A DNA stretch of 64,000 nucleotides from Yersinia similis (GCF_001053095.1 NZ_CGBP01000006.1:124001-188000), one strand, 5' to 3'. Positions 41,857 to 50,954 are shown, counted from the first letter of the stretch. Notes: generated by a model from the letters alone, not told the origin. Made by a program: numbers and translations.

Positions 41857-43017
41857 ATGAGCACTTTATCTTTTATTCCAGACAGTAAATTGCCTGCGCA
41901 AGGCACCACTATCTTCACGCAAATGAGTGCATTGGCACAAAAGCACCAAGCGATCAATTTGTCGCAGGGCTTCCCTGATTTTGATGGGCCGGATTACCTG
42001 AAGCAACGGCTAGCCTATCATGTCAACCAAGGTGCAAACCAATATGCTCCGATGATCGGCGTCGCACCACTGCGTCATGCTATCGCGGAGAAAACGGCCA
42101 ATATCTACGGGTGGCAACCCGATGCCGAGCACGAAGTGACCGTGACCACCGGGGCCAGCGAAGCACTATTTGCTGCCATCACCGCCCTCGTTCGTCCTGG
42201 TGATGAAGTGATCTGCTTTGACCCCAGCTACGACAGCTATGCACCGGCGGTCAAACTGGCGGGTGGCGTGCTCAAGCGGATCACACTAAAACCCCCTGCT
42301 TTTACCACTGATTGGGCTGAATTTACCCGTCTGGTCTCTGAACGCACCCGCCTGGTTATCGTTAATACCCCCCATAACCCATCGGCCACCGTTTGGTGTG
42401 CAGAAGATTTTGAACAGTTGTGGCAGGTCATTGCAGAACGCAATATTTATGTATTGAGTGATGAAGTTTACGAGCACATCTGCTTTAGCCGTTCAGGTCA
42501 TGCCAGTGTGTTGGCCCATCCGCAACTACGTCAGCGAGCCATTGCCGTTTCTTCGTTCGGCAAAACCTTTCATATGACGGGCTGGAAAGTGGGTTATTGC
42601 ATCGCACCCGCCGCTATCAGTGCCGAAGTTCGCAAAATTCATCAGTATCTGACATTCTCCGTCTGCACACCGGTCCAGTTGGCATTGGCAGATATGCTTA
42701 ATGCCGAGCCAGAACACTGGCAGCAGTTGCCTGAATTTTACCGTGCCCGCCGCGATTGTTTCGTCAATGCACTGGCGACCAGTCGCCTGAAAATTCTGCC
42801 AAGCGAGGGGACCTATTTCCTGTTGGCTGATTACAGCGGCATTTCAGATCTTGATGATGTTGAGTTCTGTCAATGGCTCACCGAGCACGTGGGCGTTGCT
42901 GCAATACCGTTATCGGTATTTTGTGAAGCTCCGTTCCCCCATAAATTGATCCGGCTGTGCTTCGCCAAACAAGATGCCACGCTGGACGCCGCCGCAGAGA
43001 GATTATGTCAACTTTAA
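41857..43017 (+). CDS. mtnE: Methionine (glutamine-dependent) aminotransferase
   Basis: PLP-dependent class I aminotransferase, 386 residues, YbdL type, that makes methionine from 2-keto-4-methylthiobutyrate, the last salvage step. Visible are LSQGFPDFDGPDYLK near 37, VTTGASEALFAAI near 95 (PLP phosphate region), VIVNTPHNPSATVW near 168 (Asn ligand), YVLSDEVYEHI near 203 (Asp and Tyr ligands), and SSFGKTFHMTGWKVGY near 235 with the Schiff-base Lys. The next gene, an omega-amidase, overlaps its 3' end by 13 bp and would remove the keto acid made from glutamine, pulling the reaction forward. Confidence 0.92.
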   Translation: MSTLSFIPDSKLPAQGTTIFTQMSALAQKHQAINLSQGFPDFDGPDYLKQRLAYHVNQGANQYAPMIGVAPLRHAIAEKTANIYGWQPDAEHEVTVTTGASEALFAAITALVRPGDEVICFDPSYDSYAPAVKLAGGVLKRITLKPPAFTTDWAEFTRLVSERTRLVIVNTPHNPSATVWCAEDFEQLWQVIAERNIYVLSDEVYEHICFSRSGHASVLAHPQLRQRAIAVSSFGKTFHMTGWKVGYCIAPAAISAEVRKIHQYLTFSVCTPVQLALADMLNAEPEHWQQLPEFYRARRDCFVNALATSRLKILPSEGTYFLLADYSGISDLDDVEFCQWLTEHVGVAAIPLSVFCEAPFPHKLIRLCFAKQDATLDAAAERLCQL

Positions 43018-43775
43018 AACTGACGTTATTGCAGCAGCCGCTGGTCTGGCTGGATACACAAGCTAATTTTCGTCATTTTGAGACGCTACTTGAACCGTTA
43101 TCGTCGCGGGATGTGATTGTGTTACCGGAAATGTTTACGACCGGTTTTGCCATGAATGCCGCGGAGCATGCACCGCCAGAAGCGGAAGTTAGCGCGTGGT
43201 TAGTGCATTGGGCCACCCACACCAATGCGCTGATTGGCGGCAGTGTAGCTCTGATGACACCAGAAGGCGCGGTCAACCGTTTCCTGTTAGCGGAACCAGG
43301 TGGGCGTATCCATCATTATGATAAACGCCATTTATTCCGCATGGCCGGTGAACACCATCACTATCAGGCAGGCTCTGAGCGTAAAGTCGTGGAGTGGCGC
43401 GGCTGGCGAATTTTCCCTCAAATCTGTTATGACCTGCGCTTTCCGGTCTGGTCACGGAATCAGCAAGATTATGATTTAGCGCTGTATGTGGCTAACTGGC
43501 CGACCAAGCGGACTCAACACTGGCAAACATTATTGGCCGCTCGCGCCATTGAAAATCAGGCTTATGTCGCCGGTTGTAACCGGGTTGGTGATGATGACAA
43601 CGGCCATCATTACCAGGGCGATAGTCTGATTTTGGATGCGCAAGGTGAAGTTTTGGCCCAGGCCACACCGGGGCAGGCAGCACAATTAGAGGCTGAATTG
43701 TCTTTAGAAACTTTGCAGCATTATCGTGAGGGGTTTCCTGCCTGGCGCGATGCCGACCCTTTTAAGCTGTTATAA
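43005..43775 (+). CDS. yafV: Omega-amidase YafV (nitrilase family)
   Basis: Hydrolyses the open-chain amide of 2-oxoglutaramate, a product of glutamine transamination. The 256-residue product, started at the ATG at 43005 (MSTLKLTLLQQPLVWLD), matches E. coli YafV across its length from memory. The nitrilase triad is in place: Glu42 (VLPEMFTTGF), Lys107 (HHYDKRHLFRM) and Cys141 (PQICYDLRFPVWSR). It overlaps mtnE by 13 bp, so translation is likely coupled. In E. coli yafV sits near fadE; its move to the mtn operon fits a glutamine-dependent MtnE. A role in methionine salvage is inference from this coupling. Confidence 0.93.
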   Translation: MSTLKLTLLQQPLVWLDTQANFRHFETLLEPLSSRDVIVLPEMFTTGFAMNAAEHAPPEAEVSAWLVHWATHTNALIGGSVALMTPEGAVNRFLLAEPGGRIHHYDKRHLFRMAGEHHHYQAGSERKVVEWRGWRIFPQICYDLRFPVWSRNQQDYDLALYVANWPTKRTQHWQTLLAARAIENQAYVAGCNRVGDDDNGHHYQGDSLILDAQGEVLAQATPGQAAQLEAELSLETLQHYREGFPAWRDADPFKLL

Positions 43776-44075
43776 CGCCCCCTACGCGCCGGTACCTTTG
43801 GGGGGAGCCTCAGGGATGAGGCTCCCCCTCAGACTGCTGACAAACCCCGATGACGCGATCTTGAACGGTGAGGATAGGCAGAGGAGTAAAGCGTCCGCGC
43901 CAGGGAGGGCGCGGCTCGAGCCTACATGGATGTATTTACGGCGTCTTTACTATCTGCCTGTTCTCTCCGTCGCGGGCACTTTGTCAATAACCTCACCCTG
44001 AGGAGCTGACATCAGTCAGTGATTCAAGCGAGTGAGAGCCGCTAACACCGCTGCGGCGTCAAGGACGAAGGGGAC
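43776..44075. repeat. Composite palindromic intergenic repeat
   Basis: It contains a perfect 12-bp hairpin (43801-43812 gggggagcctca, 43817-43828 tgaggctccccc, loop ggga), a second hairpin (ccgcgcc-43895 and ggcgcgg-43908), then an ERIC-like core (ctgacatcagtcagtgattc, 44006-44025) and the block gctaacaccgctgcgg (44040-44055). The first hairpin may act as a yafV terminator though it lacks a T run. The right end overlaps the 3' coding end of the minus-strand amidohydrolase by about 34 bp. Confidence 0.65.
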
Positions 44076-45316
44076 GTAAGAACAGCCTCCAGATACGCCT
44101 GAATAGCCAGGGCGACATCACTACTCGTGACGGACTCATCTGGATGATGGCTGACTCCGCCTTTACAGCGGACAAATAGCATCCCGACTGGCCAGCACTC
44201 CGCCATGGCTATCGCATCATGGCCCGCACCACTGGGCAGCGCTAAACAACGGCCCTGCACCTTGCTGATACTCTGGCTGATGCACTGTTGCAAAGCACTA
44301 TCACAAGCCGTTGCATTGATACGGTAAAACCCTTCGGCTGCAAATGTTATGCCACGACGGGTGGCAATCGCTTCAGCTTCAGCCAATAAACGGGTCAATA
44401 AATCATTCACCCCACGGTCATTTGGGCCGCGAATATCCAGTGTCAGCCTCACTTGACCGGGGATCACATTCACCGCACCAGGCAGACACGTCAACGTCCC
44501 TACCGTCGCTACTAAGTGTTCCCCCTGAGCCGTAGTCAATACCTCAACGGCATATATCCATTCAGCGGCACCGGCCAATGCGTCTTGCCGTTGCCCCATC
44601 GGTACGGTCCCCGCATGGCCCGCCAACCCGGTAAACTGGCAATGTAAACGGCGCGCACCGTTAATATCCGTCACCACACCCAGCGCCAGACCCGCTTTTT
44701 CTAAACACGGCCCTTGCTCAATATGCAGTTCAAGATAGGCGCAGAAGGCATTGGCTGCACGCGCAGATTGCCCGATGTCCATCGGATCTAAGCCAGCACG
44801 AACCATCGCTTGCGCGACACTGATACCCTCGGCATCGGTCGTATTTAACCACTCCATAGGCCAACGCCCTGTCACCCCTTTACTGCCGAGCAGGGTGATG
44901 CCAAACCGCGTTCCCTCTTCATCAGCAAAACCAATCACTTCAATGGCGACCGGTAACCGTTGCTGATGACGATGTAAGTACCCCACGACCTCCAGCGCAG
45001 TTAATACCCCCAACATGCCATCATAGCGGCCCGCATTACGCACCGTATCCAGATGAGAACCTAACAAGATGGCGGGGGCATCCGGTTGTAGCCCTTCATA
45101 ACGACCACAAATATTCCCCACGGTATCCTGCCAAACCTGCATACCAACCGCTTGCATCCATTCACCGACTTGCCGATTTGCCTGTAAATGTTCAGGAGAT
45201 AGATAGACCCGAGTCAGCCCTTCGGGGGATTCACTGATTGCCGCCAATACGTCACTACGGGCCAAGACCCGTAATGCAGCCTGTTCAGCCTCAATATCCG
45301 GCAGGGTTACGCTCAT
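44042..45316 (-). CDS. Allantoate amidohydrolase / N-carbamoyl amino acid hydrolase-like (M20)
   Basis: A 424-residue M20-family hydrolase of the AllC/HyuC type, expected to split allantoate or related ureido compounds. Family motifs: ILLGSHLDTVRNAGRYDGMLGVLTALE near 85 (HxD, D metal ligands), FADEEGTRFGITLLGSKGVTG near 125 (EE catalytic and metal) and YLELHIEQGPCLE near 192 (His ligand), and SGAGHDAIAMA near 370. I chose the ATG at 45316, which overlaps the stop of the upstream aminotransferase gene (TGATG). The final residues SPSSLTPQRC are encoded by an intergenic repeat, so the true ancestral end was probably a few codons earlier. Substrate assignment rests on the adjacent aminotransferase. 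Confidence 0.85.
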   Translation of the reverse strand: MSVTLPDIEAEQAALRVLARSDVLAAISESPEGLTRVYLSPEHLQANRQVGEWMQAVGMQVWQDTVGNICGRYEGLQPDAPAILLGSHLDTVRNAGRYDGMLGVLTALEVVGYLHRHQQRLPVAIEVIGFADEEGTRFGITLLGSKGVTGRWPMEWLNTTDAEGISVAQAMVRAGLDPMDIGQSARAANAFCAYLELHIEQGPCLEKAGLALGVVTDINGARRLHCQFTGLAGHAGTVPMGQRQDALAGAAEWIYAVEVLTTAQGEHLVATVGTLTCLPGAVNVIPGQVRLTLDIRGPNDRGVNDLLTRLLAEAEAIATRRGITFAAEGFYRINATACDSALQQCISQSISKVQGRCLALPSGAGHDAIAMAECWPVGMLFVRCKGGVSHHPDESVTSSDVALAIQAYLEAVLTSPSSLTPQRC

Positions 45317-46617
45317 CAATTCACCCCATTCAGTTGAGCACTATTCCTTTGAGCACTATCCGCCTGATGAGCACTATCCACCTGATAGACATCCCATGCG
45401 GCTTGTAACCCTGCGCCCTGAACCGTGGTAAACCCTAAACGGTTCAATACCGCCTCCAGCGCCACTAGCGTTTGCATGACACAATCTTTACGGGCGTTAT
45501 ACCCCATGGTGCCGATACGCCAAATTTTGCCATTCAACGGCCCGAACGAGGTACCAATCTCAATACCAAAGTCATTCAACAGCAGTTGCCGCACTTGCTC
45601 ACCGGGAATACCTTCTGGTATGACTACGCCCAGTACGTTATTCATACGATGCTTTATATCACCAAACACCGAAAGCCCCATCCCCTGAATACCGGCCAAC
45701 AGTGCGCTACCGTGTAAGGCATGGCGGGCGATCCCATGATCCAGCCCTTCCTCCAATATCACCCTGGCGCATTCACGTGCGGCGAATAACATACTGGTGG
45801 CTTCGGTGTGGTGATTCAGCCGTTCCGGCCCCCAATAATCCATGATCATGCCCAGATCAAAGTAATTGGAGTAGATCATCTCCTCGTCGCCATCGATATG
45901 ATCCGCAGTACGAATACCCTGCTCAATACATTTACGCCGACGAATTTGTTCGGCGAATTGTTGGCTCAGGGTAATCGGTGAACTGCCGGATGGCCCGCCA
46001 AGGCACTTTTGCAACCCAGCAGAGACCGCATCCAACCCCCAGGCATCTGTTTCTAATGGGTTCCCACCCAGTGACGCGGTGGCATCGGTATAAAACAGCA
46101 CCTGATGGCGGCGACAAATATCCCCCAGCTCAGCCAACGGTTGTAACATCGTGGTAGAAGTATCGCCCTGCACGGTCAGTAGCAGGCGTGGGCGGACTTG
46201 CTTGATGGCATCTTCAATCCTATCCGGGCTGAATACCTCCCCCCACGGTGCCTCGATGATATGCACTTCAGCACGGCAACGGCGGGCAATTTCACACAAT
46301 AAATGCCCAAAACGGCCAAAAACGGGTACCAGCACTTTGTCACCAGGGCGGATCACCGACATCAAAACCGCCTCGATACCCGCACGAGAGGTTCCATCGA
46401 TCAACATTGTCCAGCGATTCTCCGTACGGAAAACCCCCCGATACAGCGCCATTACCTGATTCATATAATCGGTCATCGCCGGATCATATTGACCGATCAA
46501 CTGGCTGGACATCGCCCGCAATACCCGTGGATCGGCATTGATAGGCCCTGGCCCCATTAATAAACGGGCAGGTGGATTTATCTGCCTGAACAAGGGATTA
46601 GGGTTTATCTCTGACAT
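45316..46617 (-). CDS. Ureidoglycine/alanine-glyoxylate aminotransferase-like (class V)
   Basis: PLP enzyme of 433 residues, class V. The start at 46617 (MSEINPNPLFRQINPPARLLMGPGPINADPRVL) has the family motif LMGPGP. Other motifs are LTVQGDTSTTMLQPL near 160 (cofactor and substrate region), YTDATASLGG near 190 (Asp) and GLQKCLGGPSGSSPI near 215 (Schiff-base Lys). The resemblance is to the PucG/HpxJ group that handles (S)-ureidoglycine with glyoxylate, and the next gene is an allantoate amidohydrolase-like protein whose product is ureidoglycine, which supports that role. The C-terminal tail contains a short duplication (DSAHQADSAQ...) from 18-bp tandem units at about 45,335-45,385. Confidence 0.8.
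   Translation of the reverse strand: MSEINPNPLFRQINPPARLLMGPGPINADPRVLRAMSSQLIGQYDPAMTDYMNQVMALYRGVFRTENRWTMLIDGTSRAGIEAVLMSVIRPGDKVLVPVFGRFGHLLCEIARRCRAEVHIIEAPWGEVFSPDRIEDAIKQVRPRLLLTVQGDTSTTMLQPLAELGDICRRHQVLFYTDATASLGGNPLETDAWGLDAVSAGLQKCLGGPSGSSPITLSQQFAEQIRRRKCIEQGIRTADHIDGDEEMIYSNYFDLGMIMDYWGPERLNHHTEATSMLFAARECARVILEEGLDHGIARHALHGSALLAGIQGMGLSVFGDIKHRMNNVLGVVIPEGIPGEQVRQLLLNDFGIEIGTSFGPLNGKIWRIGTMGYNARKDCVMQTLVALEAVLNRLGFTTVQGAGLQAAWDVYQVDSAHQADSAQRNSAQLNGVN
45335..45385 (-). repeat. 18-bp tandem duplication in the 3' end of the aminotransferase gene
   Basis: Units tgagcactatccgcctga (45350-45367) and tgagcactatccacctga (45368-45385), plus a shortened copy at 45335-45349. They encode the tail residues around DSAHQADSAQRNSAQ, beyond the conserved fold. 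Confidence 0.8.
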
Positions 46618-46649
46618 GAAAATCTCCATTCTTTATATAAAGATTACCA

Positions 46650-47396
46650 TCAGGCAGGGTCTGATAAACCGCGGACTGACGATATAAACTGTTTCAATTC
46701 GCTGGTCTGCGGATCGGCAAATAGCGCGCGGCTCTCGCCCTGCTCCCACACCCGCCCCTGATGCATAAACACCACCCGATCACCGACCTCGCGGGCAAAA
46801 TTCATCTCATGGGTGACCAGGATCAACGTCATTCCCTCCGCAGCCAACTGCTCAAGAACTTTCAAGACCTCGCCCACCAGCTCGGGATCCAGCGCAGAAG
46901 TAATTTCATCACACAGTAATACTTTCGGTTGCATCGCCAGTGCGCGGGCAATCGCAACCCGTTGCTGCTGGCCGCCAGACAGATTCGCCGGGTAATAATC
47001 CACCCGATCTGCCAGCCCGACCTTCTCCAGCATCTGTGTCGCCAGTTCACGACACTCGGTGGCCCCTTTTTTTAGTACCCGCCGCGGAGCCAGCATCACA
47101 TTCTCCAGCGCCGTCATATGGGGGAATAAATTAAAATTCTGGAACACCATACCGACTGAACGGCTGATCTCACGCGCTTGCGAATCGCGGTTGGTTACCG
47201 TCATTCCGCCCAGTTTAATACTGCCGTCCTGATAATCTTCCAGCCCATTCATGCACCGTAACAAGGTGCTTTTCCCCGAGCCACTGCGACCAATGATCGA
47301 AATCACTTCACCAATCTCGATATCCAAATCCACGCCTTTAAGCACATGGTTCTTACCATAGTATTTTTGAACCTGATTAATGGTGATCAATGGCAT
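46650..47396 (-). CDS. Polar amino acid-type ABC transporter, ATP-binding subunit
   Basis: A 248-residue ATPase of the GlnQ/HisP class. Walker A GRSGSGKSTLLRCMNGLE near 37, Q-loop VFQNFNLFPHM near 82, ABC signature NLSGGQQQRVAIARALA near 138 and Walker B VLLCDEITSALDPE near 160, and switch His in VTHEMNF. Uptake of a polar amino acid or ureido compound is likely given neighbouring catabolic genes. It overlaps the preceding permease gene by 20 bp. Substrate unknown. Confidence 0.92.
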   Translation of the reverse strand: MPLITINQVQKYYGKNHVLKGVDLDIEIGEVISIIGRSGSGKSTLLRCMNGLEDYQDGSIKLGGMTVTNRDSQAREISRSVGMVFQNFNLFPHMTALENVMLAPRRVLKKGATECRELATQMLEKVGLADRVDYYPANLSGGQQQRVAIARALAMQPKVLLCDEITSALDPELVGEVLKVLEQLAAEGMTLILVTHEMNFAREVGDRVVFMHQGRVWEQGESRALFADPQTSELKQFISSVRGLSDPA

Positions 47397-48030
47397 GGAA
47401 TTTCTTCTCCAGATAATGGCTATAACGCGACAAGGGATAACACATCAGGAAATAGCCCAGCGCCACCAGCCCAAAGACTTTAAATGGCTGATAAGTGACA
47501 TTGTTCAGCATAGTGCCCGCTTTGGTTAGCTCGACAAAACCAATGATGGAGGCCAGCGCCGTGCCTTTGATAACCTGCACCGAAAACCCTACGGTTGGCG
47601 CAATCGCGATACGCATTGCTTGTGGAGCAATCACCCGAAAGAGCGTTTGGTGAAAACTTAGCCCCAGGCAACGTGATGCTTCCCACTGACCTTTCGGCAA
47701 GGCTGCGATACTGCCGCACCAGATATCCACCAAAAATGCACTGGTGAATAAGGTGAGTGCCATGGCCGCTGCCGTCCACGGACTAACATCGATGCCAAAC
47801 AGCGCCAGACCGAAAAAGGCCAAAAATAGTTGCATCAATAACGGGGTTCCCTGGAACAGCTCTGTATATAAACGGACAAAGCGCGCCGCCCAACGCCAGT
47901 GGCTCAACCGCATCAGCATCAGCGGTAACGTCACCAACGTGCCACCGAAGAAGGCCGTGAGTGACAGTAACAACGTCCAGCGGGCCGCCAACAGCAGGTT
48001 GCGGATGATATCCCAGTCAGTAAATGTCAT
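47377..48030 (-). CDS. Polar amino acid-type ABC transporter, permease subunit
   Basis: A 217-residue HisM/GlnP-type permease with about five membrane spans. The cytoplasmic EAA loop, which docks to the ATPase, reads WEASRCLGLSFHQTLFRVIAPQAMRIAIAP near 115-145. It begins with an ATGA overlap with the stop of the second permease gene. Length and topology are normal. It pairs with the permease at 48027-48695 as a heterodimer. Confidence 0.9.
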   Translation of the reverse strand: MTFTDWDIIRNLLLAARWTLLLSLTAFFGGTLVTLPLMLMRLSHWRWAARFVRLYTELFQGTPLLMQLFLAFFGLALFGIDVSPWTAAAMALTLFTSAFLVDIWCGSIAALPKGQWEASRCLGLSFHQTLFRVIAPQAMRIAIAPTVGFSVQVIKGTALASIIGFVELTKAGTMLNNVTYQPFKVFGLVALGYFLMCYPLSRYSHYLEKKFHAIDHH

Positions 48031-48695
48031 GAGGCATGGCTCCCAAAGTATCGACGCCCGGCCGCCAGCAATAGCTGACGCATCACAATGGCGAACAACA
48101 AATACAGCAAGGTGGTCACCAGATAGACCTCAAAACTGAGGAAAGTCCGCGACTGAATAAGATTGGCAGCGAAGGTCAGCTCTTCAAATGAGACTTGTGA
48201 CACCACGGCTGAACCGAGCATAACAATGATGCATTGGCTGACCAGCGCCGGATAAATCCGCTGCAATGAAGGTGGCAGGATCACGCGGAAAAAGGTCTGG
48301 CTACGGCTCAAACCCAGAACCCGCCCGGCCTCCCACTGGCCTTTGGCACTGGCCTGAATACCTGAACGGATAATCTCCGTGCTGTAAGCGCCCAGATTGA
48401 TTGTCATCGCCAGCAGGGCGGCCTGCCCGGCGCTTAACTTTAACCCCAGCACCGGTAGACCAAAAACGATGAAAAATAGCTGCACGACAAACGGGGTGTT
48501 ACGAACAATTTCCACGTACCCCCCCCAAAGACACCGCAATATCACGGTGTTGCCACAACGGATCGCAGCCCCCCCGATCCCCAATGCAATGCCCCCGATG
48601 GTCGCCATAACCGTCAGCTCAATGGTAGTCAGCAGGCCCGACAATAATTCGGGCCAATAAGGCCACAGAGCCGCAAAGTCCAGCTGATAGCTCAT
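48027..48695 (-). CDS. Polar amino acid-type ABC transporter, permease subunit
   Basis: A 222-residue permease of the same family with about five spans. The EAA loop is WEAGRVLGLSRSQTFFRVILPPSLQRIYPALV near 120-150. It follows the binding-protein gene by 12 bp and overlaps the next permease by 4 bp (ATGA). Early motif LTTIELTVMATIGGIALGIGG is typical of HisQ/HisM proteins. Confidence 0.9.
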   Translation of the reverse strand: MSYQLDFAALWPYWPELLSGLLTTIELTVMATIGGIALGIGGAAIRCGNTVILRCLWGGYVEIVRNTPFVVQLFFIVFGLPVLGLKLSAGQAALLAMTINLGAYSTEIIRSGIQASAKGQWEAGRVLGLSRSQTFFRVILPPSLQRIYPALVSQCIIVMLGSAVVSQVSFEELTFAANLIQSRTFLSFEVYLVTTLLYLLFAIVMRQLLLAAGRRYFGSHAS

Positions 48696-48707
48696 AGCAG
48701 GCTCCCG

Positions 48708-49496
48708 TTATGCACCCAGATTCGCAGGTAACGGCGCTTTCAACCATTTCTCCGATAAACCATTCAGCGTGTTGTCCTGCAACGCCTCACCAATCAAGGC
48801 GTCCACTTTGGCTTTCAGTGCCGGTTCTCCCTGACGCAAGCCGATATAACACGGTGAATCTTTAAGCATAAATTTCGCTACTGGTGCCTGCTTAGGATTC
48901 TGGCGGGCCAAGGCGCTGATAACCAGATTGCCGGTTGCCAGATAATTAACCTGACCTGATAGATAGGCCGACAGCGTAGTGTTGTTATCCTCATAGCGTC
49001 TGATCTGAGCCGCTTTCGGCGCGATCTCGCTTAATACCATGTCTTCCACCGCCCCACGGGTGACACCAATGGTTTTACCCGCCAGTTGTTCCGGTTGCTT
49101 CAGTTCATCATCTTTAGCCCCAAATACCCCGAGGAAAAACGGCGCATAAGCACGGCTAAAAGCGATGGCTTTTTCCCGTTCCGGATTTTTACCCAGACTG
49201 GAAATCACCAAGTCCACTTTATCGGTTTGCAGATAAGGCACCCGATTGGCACTGGTCACTGGCACCAATTGCAACTTTAGTTTCATTTTATCGGCCAGGT
49301 ATTGAGCCATATCGATATCATAGCCCTGTGGCTGAAGATCGGTTCCTACCGAACCAAAAGGCGGAAAATCTTGAGGTACCGCCACACGCAAGACTCCACG
49401 CTGTTGTATTTTCTCTAATTGATCCGCTAATACCGCAGGGGCCTGCACCAATACCAGTACTGCCCACAGCCACAACATCCGCTTTTTTATGTTCAT
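48708..49496 (-). CDS. Periplasmic substrate-binding protein of the ABC transporter
   Basis: A 262-residue family 3 solute-binding protein with signal peptide (about 1-24, ending VLA). Signature near the mature N-terminus: VLRVAVPQDFPPFGSVGTDLQPQGYDIDMAQYLADKMKLKLQLVPV, and VISSLGKNPEREKAIAFSRAY near 96. A GKTIGVTRGAVEDM motif follows near 143. First gene of the transporter-aminotransferase-amidohydrolase transcript. The substrate could be an amino acid or a purine breakdown product; the sequence does not decide. Confidence 0.9.
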   Translation of the reverse strand: MNIKKRMLWLWAVLVLVQAPAVLADQLEKIQQRGVLRVAVPQDFPPFGSVGTDLQPQGYDIDMAQYLADKMKLKLQLVPVTSANRVPYLQTDKVDLVISSLGKNPEREKAIAFSRAYAPFFLGVFGAKDDELKQPEQLAGKTIGVTRGAVEDMVLSEIAPKAAQIRRYEDNNTTLSAYLSGQVNYLATGNLVISALARQNPKQAPVAKFMLKDSPCYIGLRQGEPALKAKVDALIGEALQDNTLNGLSEKWLKAPLPANLGA

Positions 49497-49802
49497 AGCC
49501 TATCTCCGATAATTCAACAATGAAACAATGGATTCTTAAAAAATAGAATTGAAATTATCGTTGCAAGTACCGTGCCAATCAGGATCAAGGTAAAAATACC
49601 CCCCAATTCAAGCGGAATAAGTGATTTTCAGTGCGTGTAAGCAGATAAAGTGACTAACAAATAGAGTGCAACACGAAGATTAAAATGCACCATTTAGGTG
49701 CATTAAAACGGCTAATGGCATTAGTTTAAGGGGAAACATCAGTTCAAGGGAAAACAGAGAATAAAGCCTGTGCAGCAGAGAATGGTGCGTCTGGCACACG
49801 AC
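49497..49802. other. Promoter region of the transporter-catabolic operon
   Basis: A 306-bp gap between the binding-protein start and the RpiR stop. A tgaaac motif at 49521-49526 recurs near the regulator gene. An 18-bp imperfect direct repeat (49723-49740, 49741-49758, agtttaaggggaaacatc type) lies about 45 bp past the regulator stop. No gene. Confidence 0.4.
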
Positions 49803-50645
49803 TTATTCACACCACTCCAACTCCCCAAGCGAATCATATAAATTAGTAATTTTATGTATCCGCTGGCGGCCTTCTGCCAGTATTTTATGCAGTAATGCAT
49901 TGCTCAGTAAATTCACTAAACTCATGGCCGCAGAATAGCTATCAAAAGCCGAAACACTGTCCAGTGGGGTAGTCAACCGCCAACGGGCCAGCGATAGCAA
50001 TGACTGAGCTTGTGGCTCACAGATCAACAATGTCGGTACGCCCTGACCCTGCATGTGTAATAGGATTTCGCGGATAGCCTTGGGCCGACGGCGAAATGCC
50101 ACCACAATCACCAGATCATGTGGGGTAATGTCCACCAATTCCTCAGCCAATGTCTGCCCTGCCTGTGGCATCAAATGTACCTGCTGGCGTACCTGCAACA
50201 ACTGTTGGCGTAAATGCAGCGCGACCGGGTAGCTGTTACGCAGCCCCAATAGCAAAATGCGCGGCGCTTGTGCCATGGCATCGATCACATCGGTAAGTTG
50301 CTGGCTATCCAACTGGTTAACCCAATGCGCCAGATTCGCCATTTCTTGTTTATAGTGGCGGGCCAGCAAGGTATTGCCCTGCACCGCATCGCGATTATCC
50401 GTTAGTGGCATACCACTTTGGCGCAAGGCCCGCACCTCTTCGCGCATTTCTCGATAGCTGCCGTAGCCAAGGCGTTTAAACAGGCGGCTAACCGTAGCTT
50501 TGGATACGCCACTCAATCGCGCCAGTTCGGCACTGTTGTAACTGATCAGATCATCAAAATGGGCAAAAATAAAGTCAGCAACGCGCTGCTCTTGCGGGGT
50601 GAGCTGTGTGTAATGTCCCCGCAAACGTTCGTCGATTTGTTTCAT
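49803..50645 (-). CDS. RpiR/MurR-family transcriptional regulator
   Basis: A 280-residue regulator: N-terminal HTH_6 domain (about 1-78, LTPQEQRVADFIFAHFDDLISYNSAELARLSGVSKATVSRLFKRLG) and C-terminal SIS domain (about 125-260, ILLLGLRNSYPVALHLRQQL) that usually senses a sugar phosphate or metabolite. I start at 50645 (MKQIDERLRGHYTQLTP). It lies between two gene groups with related content, the transporter-AllC operon downstream and the amidase pair divergent upstream, so it may control both. A perfect inverted repeat lies 35 bp before its start. Confidence 0.9.
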   Translation of the reverse strand: MKQIDERLRGHYTQLTPQEQRVADFIFAHFDDLISYNSAELARLSGVSKATVSRLFKRLGYGSYREMREEVRALRQSGMPLTDNRDAVQGNTLLARHYKQEMANLAHWVNQLDSQQLTDVIDAMAQAPRILLLGLRNSYPVALHLRQQLLQVRQQVHLMPQAGQTLAEELVDITPHDLVIVVAFRRRPKAIREILLHMQGQGVPTLLICEPQAQSLLSLARWRLTTPLDSVSAFDSYSAAMSLVNLLSNALLHKILAEGRQRIHKITNLYDSLGELEWCE

Positions 50646-50679
50646 CCTTTTCTCCAACCAGTGAAACTTATTACGTTAA

Positions 50680-50695
50680 TGAAACTCTTGTTTCA
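50680..50695. promoter_or_regulatory. Candidate operator of the RpiR-family regulator
   Basis: Inverted repeat tgaaac-tctt-gtttca, perfect 6-bp arms, 35 bp upstream of the regulator start. Further tgaaac half-sites occur at 50662-50667 and 50765-50770 between this gene and the divergent amidase operon, and one at 49521-49526 before the transporter operon. The TGAAAC core and spacing are typical for this regulator family. Confidence 0.5.
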
Positions 50696-50954
50696 GCATA
50701 GGCATTTTTGCGGAACATACCACACTCCCACTAACCGATAATAAGAGAATCTTCACTCTCAGCGTGAAACCTGACAATCTGGAACAGCTCTTGCTTAACT
50801 TCACTCGGATAGCCAATGAGTCCCTCGTAAATCAGCGAAAAGGATCGCAGAAGTGAGGACGTGAGAAGGTAAGTAGCAACAACACAGGGAATGGTCGCCC
50901 AATTCATCACCCTGTATTTGATTCACGGCTTGCTTAGTCAGTACCGGAGTTGTC

